Assembly (NCBI RefSeq): GCF_010389155.1
Contig: NC_057769.1
Span: forward strand, 34,953,548-35,017,547
Origin: Erigeron canadensis
Taxonomy: Eukaryota > Streptophyta > Magnoliopsida > Asterales > Asteraceae
Direction of reading: 5' to 3'
DNA length: 64,000 nt
Under the pieces are notes generated by a model. That model did no database searches, was not told the DNA's origin, and was given only the letters and a program-made list of their open reading frames with translations. This document shows positions 34,961 to 46,151 of this stretch, one piece after another; position 1 is the stretch's first letter, and every line of letters starts with the position of its first letter. Made by a program: the position numbers and the translations under genes.

Positions 34961-35321
34961 AGAGAAATGCTAATTAGACACTGGTAGTAAATATTAGTAT
35001 CCCTACATTATATAAATCTCACTTCAAAATTTGTTAGTTATTGCCTATGTGGCATGCTTAAAAATGCAAGAATGCCTAAAAATCATTACAATATTGCTCC
35101 TTGGAAGGTCTACGGATTAGTTACTTTTATAAGAAGTTCAAATTTTCGAAAACGGATTAGTTATGCTTTCAAAAAGTTCAAATTTTTGAAAATTTGAAAA
35201 TGTAACCGTTCGTGTATTGCTTGTGGCGGTTACTTCCTTGCATGTCTATGTCTATATAAGGCCACTTCCATTCAGTTTTAAGGCATTTCAAAACGTAAAC
35301 ACATAACAGATCAATTTTAGC

Positions 35322-35797
35322 ATGGCTTCACTAAACCATGTTTCAATTAGAAATTTGCGTCCAAATAATAAGCCATGTACGATAACGGTTAGAATTTGCG
35401 GCTATGGAAGCAACCTCTATATGGAGATGTTAATAACATAGGTAGTATTGAGATTATCCTGATGGACGAACATGTAAGTATTCATTGTTTGTGAATTTTT
35501 CTTTTTTGATTAGATTACTTTTTAACATAACTTTCTTTCGAATTTATAACTAGCTTTTTAACATTCTAATGTATAAACATTTTCATTTTGACAGTTTGAT
35601 AAAGTGGTTGTTGTTACAACAATCGGTTTTATTCCAACCGACCAGTTATGGTATTCAATGGAATGTGTGAACTGTTCTCAAGAAGTTAAGTTGACCGATC
35701 TCTACATGGGTGCAGTCAACATTATTGATGCTTTAAGGGACAACAAAATGTGGATTTGTTGTTCATGTAACAAGGAAAGAGTTCTCATCAATCCTAG
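35322..35797 (+). pseudogene. RPA1-like (replication protein A large subunit) pseudogene fragment
   Basis: Exon 1 (35322-35473) begins MASLNHVSIRNLRPNNKPCT with ITVRIC, then needs one missing base to continue RLWKQPLYGD..SIEIILMDEH before gtaagt. It has 152 bases where 153 would keep phase. Exon 2 (35595-35797, acag acceptor, gt donor) is open and encodes the C-terminal zinc-ribbon part, with C-x2-C in MECVNC and in WICCSCNKERV. RPA1 binds single-stranded DNA in replication and repair. The central DNA-binding domains are missing, so this is a fused remnant of the first and a late exon. Confidence 0.75.
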
Positions 35798-35975
35798 GTA
35801 TATATTTATATTTCATATTAAAACTCTATAATCATTAAGAAAAATTATTTAGGGCTCTTCATACATCGCACGGAGTATAAACACTAGTTAATATCATATG
35901 ATAGCCTAATAAAGGAAATACTCATAGATCCCTACCAGTAAAATTGAACAGAGGCCAGGGTTGAAAGCGCCGACA

Positions 35976-37145
35976 ATGATACCAGTAGAACTGCAAGAAG
36001 AAATAATAAAAAGGATCGATGATGTGAAAAAGTTGCTTCGATGCACATCGGTTTCAAAAGCATGGAATTCTTTCATCAAATCCCCCGAATTTATCGCTGA
36101 TTATCACATTCACCGACAAAAACTTCATCTACTTATAAACTCTGACAATACAACTTTTGTTTCTATTGATGACGATCATAGTTTTCCCCAAAATAAACTT
36201 CCCCTTCCTCTTCCCGACAACGTTGGACCATTTACGGTACACGGTAGTTCTTTAGGTTTGTTTTGTTTTATTATAGATTATGATGATGATGATGATGATG
36301 ATGCTTTTGATAATGTTTTTCCTGATTATGATACTGATAAACCGATGGCCGTTGTTTGGAACCCCTCGATTCGGAAATCGGTTACTGTCAGTTATAGGTT
36401 TAGTCCTTTCTACTTTGAGCAACATTACCGCGAAACTTTTGGTTTCGGGGTTAGTCCGTACACTAATGACCCAATGCTCGTTAAGATTAGATATAGTAAG
36501 TTTCTTGAGATGGATGATTATGATGATGTATATGGTGAAGATTTAACTTTAGACAATATGCCGTCTTTCCCTGTTGAGATATATACATTAAGTTCGCGTG
36601 TTTGGACTACTCTGTCTACCGGCCTTCCTCGTAAAACCATTCACGTCGTGTCTCGCCAGATAGTTATAGATAAGTTTATTTATTGGATAGCTTGTGATAA
36701 AACTCTTGTTGGTAATACGTTTCGTGATGATCTTCGTCTGCTTTTGTCATTTGATATGAAAAGTCGAGAATTTATGGAAATATGGCTACCAAAAGAATTA
36801 GCAAACCTTGGTAACTCAGATTGCCATTTATCTAAACTAGGAGAATCGCTTATTGTGGTTGAAAGCAGTTTACATCATAATTATGTTGTAAGGAAGATGG
36901 AATGTGGTGTTCCAAACTCGTTTCAACAGCTATACGCCATTAAAGTATCGTATTCATTTGACTTCATTCAACTTCGATTTAAGAAGAGTGGTGGACATAT
37001 TATTCTTATGCATAGAGCTTTTTCTAAAGATGATGATCATCTCTTTGTTTATGAACCCGACTCAAAAGGCGCCTATAAAATTGGGATTAGTGGGAGATTA
37101 AACTACATTGATACCTACATGGAAACCTTACTTTTGCTTAATTAG
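35976..37145 (+). CDS. F-box protein, intact
   Basis: The 389-residue frame starts at the first ATG (35976), because the frame upstream begins only at a TTG. The F-box is at residues 2-42 (MIPVELQEEIIKRIDD, CTSVSKAWNSFIKSPEF). The middle has a poly-Asp run from a GAT microsatellite (near residue 101), AVVWNPSIRKSVTV, and GFGVSPYTNDPML, typical of plant F-box-associated regions. It is a distant paralog of the F-box genes at 13.6-27.7 kb (same order of motifs, same IPxELxxxII start) but on the opposite strand. It presumably works as an SCF substrate receptor; the target is unknown. Confidence 0.93.
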   Translation: MIPVELQEEIIKRIDDVKKLLRCTSVSKAWNSFIKSPEFIADYHIHRQKLHLLINSDNTTFVSIDDDHSFPQNKLPLPLPDNVGPFTVHGSSLGLFCFIIDYDDDDDDDAFDNVFPDYDTDKPMAVVWNPSIRKSVTVSYRFSPFYFEQHYRETFGFGVSPYTNDPMLVKIRYSKFLEMDDYDDVYGEDLTLDNMPSFPVEIYTLSSRVWTTLSTGLPRKTIHVVSRQIVIDKFIYWIACDKTLVGNTFRDDLRLLLSFDMKSREFMEIWLPKELANLGNSDCHLSKLGESLIVVESSLHHNYVVRKMECGVPNSFQQLYAIKVSYSFDFIQLRFKKSGGHIILMHRAFSKDDDHLFVYEPDSKGAYKIGISGRLNYIDTYMETLLLLN

Positions 37146-37510
37146 CTGTAAGATTGTAGTATTTAGCTCTCAGCTAATTCGGGTAGGATTTTGAAGGGTT
37201 TAGGTACATTTCGACAGTGTGTTCAAACTTAGGTGGGAAAATGGATGTGTATATGTATGTAGAAGGGTAAAATTAAGGAGCCTATGAAGGCGGTTAGTAT
37301 GACTTTTTTGAGATATAAGCAAGCAGTTAATTGGTTTGTAAATACAAGTTTTTTGAAGGACGAATAGTATGATATCAGTGGGTACTTAATTGGTGGTGTT
37401 TTTTGTCATGGAGGCTTATGTTTCAGATTACTATGGCTTCTTTTCTTTTTCTTCTGCCAGATAGTTTCTTTCAGTGTGACTCAGTACACATCTGTAATAT
37501 TGGGTTGATA

Positions 37511-37707
37511 TTAGAGATCCTGTTGTGATCGTGAAGGCAGCAGCCAAGGAGTTTGAAGCTCGTGACATAAAAGAGGTCAAAGAAGATGCCGAAAAGGATT
37601 TAAGGGGGCGATTCAAAGAGAGGCTTCATAATCATCCTTTATTCCCTGCATGTTTTGTTAGTTTTGATCTTAATTTTGTAATCAGCTGTTTAGATGTATT
37701 CGTCTAA
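37511..37707 (+). other. Exon-like charged reading frame, unidentified
   Basis: After an acceptor-like TTGATATTAG the frame reads RDPVVIVKAAAKEFEARDIK and goes on with alternating charged residues (EVKEDAEKDLRGRFKERL) to a stop at 37707. It looks like a helical, translated segment. A second exon-like piece, about 42 nt at 37856-37890 (ctgcag acceptor, gtaagt donor), could read EKAIDYVYVTSSG. I do not recognise the gene and see no start, so it may be a fragment. Confidence 0.3.
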
Positions 37708-38904
37708 AGTTGTTCTTTCAAAAAGGTACTTGGGTTGACTGTATAGTTCTAGATTCTGCTACATGAATGATATATATATAACACAAGCAGTGTCTACCAT
37801 GCTAACGAAGTGTAATTAATTATAGCAGTGCACATGTTTGGGTGCTGCAGGTGAAAAGGCGATTGATTATGTGTATGTAACAAGTTCGGGTAAGTATCAT
37901 TTTCTAGTAACTATTTGAGGTACACAAGGTGTCTAATGCTATGACAAAAAAGTTAAAGGAAAATTTTGTTACATTCTTGGGAAATGTACGTAATAAAACA
38001 ATTTTATAACTGTAAGGTCATATATGTCCCGCAAAGCAATACACAAGATGCTAGGTTCTTATGAAATTATCAGGATGAATACATGGGTATTCCCTTTCAG
38101 AGATGTACTATGTGCATAAATTCTTATACACCTATACGCTGTTAGCTCCAAACTATCCGCACTTGGTAGTAGAAGGAGCATATGTGGTTGTTGAGATATA
38201 TCAGATACAGGATAGGATTTCATTGTATTCTGGCTATTGTTAGTTATTTCTATAAGAAAAAGGTTCTACTACTCCTTGATTGACTGTTTCGGCCGGTGGT
38301 TGCCTTGTTAGATCATAAACAGTAAGCAGAATGAGTATGCTTTTATGCTATTAATATGTTACTCGTATATTATCGTTGTTCAAAACAAAAGATGCTGTAG
38401 TATTAGTTTCGCAAAACATAGGACATGATATCATTATGCTTGTTCTTGGTCTGTCAGAACTCAGAACCTGTGTTTCTGATTTTTGGTCCCATTGAAACAT
38501 GCAGGTGAGATTAGTCCACTTTTTACCGGGTTACTCCGGTAAGATGAGTCTTAACACATGATTTATTTATCATTTCATCTTAATCTTCTGTGGTGATACC
38601 TTTGCTCTATAGATTCTTGCTTGTTAATCTTTATATCATCATCAACTTAAATAGTTGGATGACTTGCTTATATCACAGTGCCTTTATCATGTTTGTATGG
38701 AAATGCATCTTTATTTCTTTGCAATTGTCTATTCTTAGCAATTTAATTAAAGCATGCACTTTCATGGAAAAGCTAAGCTTAAATTATTATCTTCTGTGTG
38801 TTTTCCCATATGAAAAAGGTAAGAATTGCAGCATAGTAGAAGCTATCATTTACCAAAGTTTGAAGCTTCTACATACTGCCACTTCTGGAAGGTAGTCAGT
38901 CAAT

Positions 38905-39132
38905 TTTCCTACCACAGACGGTTAATTAAAATTGTCGGAGTGATTGGTTATGACAACACCCTATGGAATGGATCTTTGGTAGCACCACCGGATGCACCTC
39001 TTAAGGAAGTATGTGAGGTATTATAGAGACTTTGTGTTAGAGCTAAACAAAGCTTTGGCTAGTGACCCACGAGTCGAGATTTGCCAACTTCCGGTTGGTG
39101 ATGGAATCACCCTATGTCGTTGCGTATCCTAG
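38905..39132 (+). pseudogene. Caffeoyl-CoA O-methyltransferase last-exon pseudogene
   Basis: The frame reads [20 protein letters not shown] then [11 protein letters not shown], and after one extra base continues [20 protein letters not shown] and [20 protein letters not shown] with a stop at 39130-39132. This matches the C-terminus of plant CCoAOMT, a SAM-dependent enzyme of lignin monomer synthesis. The extra A in CTTAAGGAAGTAT shifts the frame into an early stop. No upstream exons with the SAM-binding motifs were found, so it is a dead fragment. Confidence 0.88.
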
Positions 39133-39723
39133 TTAGTCGGCTTCACTACTATTCAAATTAAGGAGATTATCGATCATTAGTAGGTGATGGCTTCTCCAAG
39201 TAGAAGTGGTGGTGCTTGTTAAAGATGGCAAGCTAAATTAACATGTACGTACTACATGAATTGAGTATCATCATTGTTTTTTCAATTTGAAGGGGCTCGG
39301 GTGGTTTGATCATCTATTACTTAATCTGTGTCATTTATGTAAAAAGAAAAGATTGTGTATATCAAACTAAGCAACGAAATTAAGTTTTACATGTATTTAA
39401 GGACAGAAACTATAGGTGCATATGTTAAAAGAGTAACCACCACAAGCATTAATGCTCTCAAAGCATTAAACATATCAATACCAATGTTCTAGTAAGTTAT
39501 CAATACCAGTGTACTATAGGCTTTTTATGTCGAAAGCGCAAAACTAGCTATCTTATAGCAGACAACTTATCTAACTTATCTAGAGTTATAACTTATCTAA
39601 TAGTTGTAATTATCTAGAAAAAAATTTTTGGTCGACATTTACTTTTAATTGTGAGTAACATAAGTTAATTTTGAGAGAATCAAGTGTTTTAATTGGTCAA
39701 TTGAAGTTTGATCAGTTGTCTTT

Positions 39724-40513
39724 TAGTATATACTAGATTATTGTCCCGCGTAATACGCGGGTAAACATATTTTTATATTTATGTATATCAAAAATACAAT
39801 TTTTTAATGGCGTCTCACTAATTTTATTATTATTTTCATTTGACTTACTCGTTACCATTTGTTACAATTTAAGTATGTTTTTAAAAACCATGTGGTACAT
39901 TATTGATTAAATCCGATTTACTTTTGTTGTCATAATTGTGTTTAGTTATTATCATTTATTAGTATGAGTTCATTAATAATACTATGGTAAGCGAAATAAT
40001 ATACACAATTACTATCAATTTGTTCAACATTTTTACGTTTTTGTGTTACATAAATACATTTTCTGTAAAGTATGCTAATTTGTGTTTAAGGTTTATGTGT
40101 GTGAGAGAGAAAGTAGGAAATAAGGAATAAATTGGCTAAAAGGTTATTTTGTATTACATGGTGGAGGGGTATTTATAGGCATGACATTTTCTATAAACCC
40201 CCCTCACTAATTACATAAGAGCCATTGTCTAATTATACTAAAACCTTGTTCCTACACATGATTAATTCAAAGGACATAACTATTACATAATTACAAAACA
40301 AGCTCTAACAAATAATAAAAGCTAACATTTTCGTCCAAATGTTGGTCACTTTTTTTCTTTTCTTTTTTGAAAAAAATTTTAAATCATAGCATTCATAGTT
40401 ATATGTTTTTTTTATAAAGATGTAAATAGTATTGTTTTTTATGTTTATTTTTTTGTATCTCATAACCTTAATATATTTAATATGCACGGGCATTACCCGG
40501 GGTTATAAGCTAG
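39724..40513. mobile_element. Segment bounded by two inverted Helitron-like 3' ends
   Basis: At the left, reverse-complemented, CCCGCGTATTACGCGGG forms a perfect hairpin 8 bases before CTAG. At the right, ACGGGCATTACCCGGGGTTATAAGCTAG has a weaker hairpin before CTAG and T. Both are shaped like Helitron 3' termini but point outward. TATCAAAAATACAATTTT is repeated at 39786-39803 and 40514-40531. The interior is AT-rich with no coding frame. Confidence 0.5.
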
Positions 40514-40879
40514 TATCAAAAATACAATTTTCTTAAGTAACTATTAACAAGTTTAAATGTTCAATTTGACTTAATTAACCGTTCTTTTTAACCTTAATAA
40601 TTCAACAAACATTTATTGTATTGCTATTAAAATTTTACTGATTCAATAAATTATCCAATGTCAAAAGTTATTGTTCATCCATGCCACCACAAATATCTCG
40701 TTGTCATTCGAATTTTCATGTCATATCATCAAAAATATCACACATGACACATTCTCTTGACCACTCAGTTGCGAGATTGCCACAATCAAATCAATGATCA
40801 TCTAAGAATCTTGTCTTATTTTCATTCGCAAATGTTCTTTAATAACATCTTAAGGGGCTAGCAATGGAGTGTACGTGAG

Positions 40880-41180
40880 AGATGAGGAAGATATATTCGC
40901 CCAAATACTACTACTATTTGTTTTATCTTGGAACGGAGACTTGGAACTATAGATTACATTGATGATTTTACCTCTAACGACATCCAGATTTTGAACCACA
41001 TGTCATATCCATTTGTACGTAAATGCTAAATTAAGAGCATCTAGACCACCAAAACCTAAACCACCCACATCTTTACTTGACAAAATCTTTCAAGTTGATC
41101 CATTACATTTCATTTTCCGAGTTCGACCCCATAATATACCTCTTTCACCCAAAAAAAAGTGTGATCTTAATTAATCGAAA
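40880..41180 (-). mobile_element. LINE ORF2 fragment
   Basis: The minus strand reads RGILWGRTRKMKCNGST, stop, then KILSSKDVGGLGFGGLDALN with LAFTYKWI, stop. GGLG..LxALNxAxxxKW is the conserved region just after the reverse transcriptase of plant LINEs. It is independent of the LINE at 29-32 kb, since the corresponding region is present there too. Confidence 0.7.
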
Positions 41181-41999
41181 TAGAGAAAAATAATATATCC
41201 TAAATACTCCAAGGAACATTTATTCTTGAATTGTCGAGTTAAAATCCACCATAGGCAACTCATTAGTATTGAGTCTAGATATCTTTCTATAATAACTGTG
41301 CAAAACTTATGAAATATAACCATGGACGAGACCTCACTCCAAATTTAATACAATGCAAAAAAAAAATTTAACATATATTTGTAATTTTGTTCCTAAAATA
41401 TATTAATAAATAAAAATACATACAAACGTCATCTTCGCTGTCATAAGCCTCTTCTTTGGAAGCACATTACTAATGTTGGAAACATTAGTTTTGAGATAAT
41501 TTTCTTTATTGTTAGAGTAAATATCTTGAATTGTTTTGATTTTTAATAATAATTAAAAAAAAAAGTTTGAAGAAAGGGTTTTTTCTTTATTTGGCTAAAT
41601 ATACAGTACATTGATAATATAGTTGTATGTAAAAACGTTATATTTTTTTCAAATTCTTTTATAATATAATCACAATAGTTATGCAGACAAAATATGTGCA
41701 AGCTAAATTATATATCATTAACTTTGATAACTATTTTATTTTGTTTAATAGAGCGCAATTTCTCCATCACCAGATACTCCAACATTGTATATCGATATTA
41801 AAAGTTGATGTTCTGAAAGTCGACACTCACCTGAGCTAAACTCGGCGTTTTCAACACGATCATTGATAATATGACTAAATCCTTCGTTAACCAAATTTTT
41901 TTAGGGGCCCATTTTTAAAATCAACTTTAAAAAGAGAGTTATATTGATCGATAAGTTATTAGAGTGTATATGGTATCTTAAAATTTTCGTTTTACGTGA

Positions 42000-42690
42000 T
42001 GATGTAATTAAAAGTTTGAACTCATCTAATGATCTTTGTTTCTCCATAAAAGAATTTAAAACTCTGTTATATATATATATATAGGGGTTGAGTATTGTAA
42101 AATAAGTATTAAAAAAACAAATAAGACAAGTTCTTGACCTTTAGATCATGTTTAAATTGATGCACGAAAATTCACGAAGTAATTGATACACAATGATTTT
42201 CATCATGCACGGTGATTCTCAAGGGAGGAAAACCTATCGTTTTATTTGTTTTACTCTAATACTTGTTTATATATATGTATACATATATATTGTAGAATCA
42301 TATTTTAGTATATTAAAAGAAAGATATTATTAATATGTATAGAATAAAAGAAAGATATTATAAATATGTATAGAATAATGATAATGATAAATTAATAATA
42401 ATAGTTTGAGTCTTCTACAGTAAGTATTCACATATATATTACCTTAAAAAAAGCTCATGCATGAACAAAATTATTAATTCTTTTGAAATTAATAAGTAAC
42501 AATAATTATATTTAATTCAAGATGTAAAGGGGGATTTTTTGTCTAATCATATAAAGTATAAGTATTAATATTGTCATTTAATAAAGATGAAATAATTAAA
42601 TTTGATCTAACAATTATAAATCAAAATGAAGTTCATCCAAGGGTTTCTATTTGTTTAGGGAATGAATTTAGGACCTTGTTATATATATAT
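42000..42690. repeat. Two related repeat tails and a small TIR element
   Basis: GTTCATCCAAGGGTTTCTAT..GGACCTTGTTATATATATAT (about 42630-42690) and AACTCATCTAATGATCTTTG..AACTCTGTTATATATATATA (about 42010-42080) are two diverged copies of the same repeat end. Between them, about 42084-42265, a MITE-like piece has inverted ends AAGTATTAAAAAAACAAATA and (reverse-complemented right) AAGTATTAGAGTAAAACAAA. The remainder of 41181-43466 is AT-rich with no gene. Confidence 0.5.
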
Positions 42691-42694
42691 TGGT

Positions 42695-42722
42695 AGATAA
42701 AGATAAAGATAAAGATAAAGAT
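42695..42722. repeat. AGATAA hexanucleotide microsatellite
   Basis: AGATAA is repeated about 4.7 times without interruption. Confidence 0.9.
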
Positions 42723-43466
42723 TAGCTGTATTTTAAGTGTTTTTTTTTTCATGAAGAAATGACCATAGTAATAAAGTAGTAACAGACGAATAAAGACGGT
42801 AATGCTAGAAAGATCTTAGCCCTTAGATTAATAATCAATGGTGAAGATTTTAAGATTATCCTTGCATTTTGTTATTTAATTTTAATCTAAAACTCAAAAT
42901 CTTTTTTAACTTTACCTCAAATTAGATAACTTGAGGGAATCTCCATATTTTGCTTTGAATTATAAATGAAAAACTAATATTTTTCCAAAAGATCTTTGAT
43001 GTTATTAACTTACATAAGATAGTTGTACGTTTATCATAAATTTCATTTTTAGGATGACTTTTTAATGTTGAAAATGCACTCTTATGCCTTAACACTGTAG
43101 TTAGCATTTTCAGGTAGGGTTTTGCTAAACGCAGCCTTTAGGGCTGTAGTTAACGTGCAGTAAATAGTTGTACACTTACCATAAAATTCAGGGGGTACAC
43201 TTTTGATATGGAAATGTACAATTTTTTTATACACGTTAAATATTTTCCATTCAGTTATTAAATTTCAAAATATATTTACTTTCAATATGAGATATGTAAT
43301 AAATACAAAATATTATTACTTTAAATGTTAGATATTCATATAACTAAACTTCCAAAAATGTATACAGATTATTCAAGCTTTTTTTTTTTTTTTTCAATTT
43401 CATTGTAGCCTTGTAGGCACTAAAAGTTGAGTATAGAGAAAGCAAAGCAACAAGATACTAGTAGTA

Positions 43467-44045
43467 ATGAAGTTCATCAACGTGTTTCTAACCTTTTTAC
43501 TACTTGTGACAACCATCACAGAAACAATGTCAATGAAAGGTGACGGTTTATATATGGATATATGTAAATATGTATGGAGGTGTTTAATTAGGACTTGTGT
43601 TTCCAAAATAGAATTTGTATTTTTCTAAATTAAAAAGTAAGCCTAAATTACCTTTGTGTTTTCTCTTTAGAAAAGCATTGGTAAATTTTACGTTTTGAAA
43701 ACACAATAACTAGATAATTTTTTTTATTACAACATTCAACACCCTCCGTATATCTTAAACAGGTTGATTTTATTTTATCCTATTGTTATAAGTATTTTTT
43801 ATTATTATTTTCGTTTCAATGTATCTCATTTATGATGAATCGTACTAGGTGATGAGAATAGCGCAACGAAGATACAGATCAGGAAATGTGAATTCGATTT
43901 TCCGTGTAATAATGGAGATTATAAATGTAATGACGGTAATTGTCATGATTCAGATTGCACCAAATATTGTGTCGATCATTATGGCAAGTTTGCAAAGGGG
44001 ACGTGCACGGATCCAACAACATGTCATTGTCAATGGGTTTGTTAA
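43467..44045 (+). CDS. Defensin-like secreted peptide with ten cysteines (gene 2)
   Basis: Exons 43467-43539 and 43849-44045 (donor AAAG/gtgacg, acceptor tactag, phase 1) give 89 residues. Residues 1 to about 22 form the signal peptide (MKFINVFLTFLLLVTTITET). The mature part contains the family scaffold C-x4-C-x3-C-x11-C-x5-C-x1-C-x3-C, ending on the last Cys. Between the first cysteine and the scaffold there are two additional cysteines (C-x5-C-x6-C-x4-C before the scaffold's second disulphide pair), for ten in total. Genes 1 and 3 have eight. The C-terminal CHCQW-V/I-C is shared with gene 3, its closest relative, 3.9 kb downstream. The extra pair suggests a fifth disulphide bond. Function is unknown; such peptides are usually defence or signalling molecules. 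Confidence 0.87.
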
Positions 44046-44960
44046 GGTTAATTATATGACAAAATTCATACCATTGGATTAGATTAAATATATCTACATT
44101 TGATTTTCTTTTTTATTGTTGGGTTTAGAAAATATATCGCCTCATCTATCTGCTTAAATGGATTTGGACCAGCCCGTACATTTGAAAGTGATAGTATTAA
44201 AACATTGGCTTCTTTAACATAGTCCAGCCCACTCGTTAATTAAACAATATATTCGACTATTTGTAATTTTGTATATAATATTTTCCTTTTTTACTTACTA
44301 AATATTATAATTGTTACACTACCGAACATACAATCTAGTATTTAACCGGATCAACATAATGGAACATACAATCGAGTTTGAAGAAATAACTAATTATTTT
44401 TATTAAAAGGAAAGATTTATGCATATATCAACCTAATAATTAGTTGAGACTTAGAGTATATGCACTTCTTTCAAAATAATGTTGTGCCAATATAAATTGA
44501 ATATAAATTAAAATATACAAATCATGGTAAAACAAACAACTAAATCTCACATATGTATTATAGAAATCTTGATATTGATTTCAAATTTTCATTCATACTA
44601 TTCATTTTGTTTTCACTCGTCATTTTCTTTGTAATTGACTTGAAACGAAACATGGAAACATTTGTTAATATTATACTATTATAATTTAATCTATTATGCT
44701 AATAGTTTATTTTAAAAATTGTGGATTTGTGGATATATGGGTAGCTAGTTAATATAATTATGCGTGGCGCCGTTGATAAATTTTTAAGCAACTAGATGTG
44801 TAGATTGATCTCGGCACACTTTTTTTTTTTAAAATATCAGCTTAACTAGATTGATCACGTCTCACTCGTGTAAAGTTAATTTGGAGACCCTAAACGTTGT
44901 ACTTAATGTACATCTTTGTACATAAAATAAATTTAAGTTTAATACCACTTTAATTTGTAC

Positions 44961-45564
44961 GAGAGTAAGTACCCGTGCGTTGCGGCGGTGAGATGGTAGA
45001 GGTGATAACAAGGTCATAAAGTGTGATAGGTCATAGGAGTTGATATGTCTTAGAGTATGATAGTCAAATGCGTTAGTCGTACTGGCTCCGCCCTCGGATT
45101 TAAAAATCCGTCAAAAGTATATCGAATGACATCTCTAATGAAAGAGCATGAAATTTTAAAAACATCCATACAATTTTTATAATTTATCGATGTACAGTTG
45201 ATTTTGAATGAATTGGAGGAATAAATGATAATATACTATGATGTTAATAGCAATCATTTTCCTCTCACAAACATCCCCCCCCCCATGTTTATCACATGAT
45301 AAAATCAATAATCATCCCCCTGAATGTGTGGGCAACATCATCTAGCTAAATGTTGTTAACAACATATTAGCTATCCCCATAAATGATTTATATAGGAGAA
45401 AGTAAAAAAAATGATTGGTTGAGATTTGAGAAAAGGGAAAGAGTATTATATTATTTTAGGTAAATATAGAATATATATGAGAGAAAATACTTAAAATCAA
45501 TATTGAAAATTTAAGTTAAATGTTGAAAATATAAAAGAAACTTGCTTTATAATATAAGTATAGA
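44961..45564 (-). mobile_element. Helitron-like element, inverted copy
   Basis: On the minus strand it starts A/TCTATACTTATATTATAAAG (5' end at 45564, with A as the preceding base) and ends with GCCGCAACGCACGGGTACTT then ACTCTC near 44961. The inner block (TTTCATGCTCTTTCATTAGA, GATGTCATTCGATATACTTT) is shared with the plus-strand copies at 45.9-46.9 and 50.2 kb. It is non-coding. Confidence 0.6.
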
Positions 45565-45712
45565 TAAAGATATAAAGGCTAGTCTATATCTATATCTATA
45601 TCTATATACATAGATAAATAGATATAGATCATATGATCAATATGCGTCGATGTTCATACGGAGTATTGATTGATCGATTTAGGTTATCTATATCTATACT
45701 ATATCTATATTA

Positions 45713-46151
45713 TCTATACTTTATTATATAAAGTATTTTGCCTTTTTTAAAAATTTCAATTCATGATTTGAAGTACCTAAAATACCCATTTTCTTTATTC
45801 ATTAATTTAAACATCCTTAGCTAATATACCTATAATACCATTTCTCTCTCTTCAAATCTCAAATCATCTTTTTTCTCCCTCCTCCGTAAATCATTTATTC
45901 CTCTAATTCATTCAAAATATTTTATCTCATAAACCGTACATCGATAAATTATAAAAAAATATATGGGTGTTCTTAAAATTTCATGCTCTTTCATTAGAGA
46001 TGTCATTCGATATACTTTCGACGAATTTTTAAATCCGAGGGCGGAGCCCTTACAGATAAAACATGTGGTTATGACACTCTATGACTTATCATCTCCTATG
46101 ACCTATCACTCCTATCATCTCACCACCGCATTGCGCGGGCACTTTCCCTCG
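45713..46151 (+). mobile_element. Helitron-like element, array unit 1
   Basis: It begins A/TCTATACTTTATTATATAAA, carries the shared block ATGGGTGTTCTTAAAATTTC to ACGAATTTTTAAATCCGAGG, and ends in CACCGCATTGCGCGGGCACT then TTCCCTC. The next unit follows immediately. Confidence 0.6.

Larger units (their letters stand above)
32416..35887 (+). mobile_element. Probable Helitron with RPA1-like exons (degenerate)
   Basis: TCTAAATATATATAAAAGAG at 32416 resembles Helitron 5' ends, and CATCGCACGGAGTATAAACACTAG at 35864-35887, followed by T, resembles a 3' end (CTAG then T). Between them lie RPA1-like coding pieces: one at 33240-33337 ending DMILIDEQ before a gt donor, and one at 35322-35797. Plant Helitrons commonly encode RPA1-like proteins. 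No Rep/helicase frame is visible, the 3' hairpin is eroded and the 5' flank is not the expected A, so the assignment is an inference. A SINE and a MITE are nested inside. Confidence 0.45.

Noticed and set aside
35961..35975. Upstream extension of the intact F-box gene
   Set aside because: The frame there begins with TTG; ATG at 35976 directly precedes the F-box start IPVEL, as in the paralogs.
42626..42658. ATGAAGTTCATCC.. resembling exon 1 of the defensin-like genes
   Set aside because: It stops after ten codons and belongs to a dispersed repeat tail (..GGACCTTGTTATATATATAT) that also occurs near 42010-42080.
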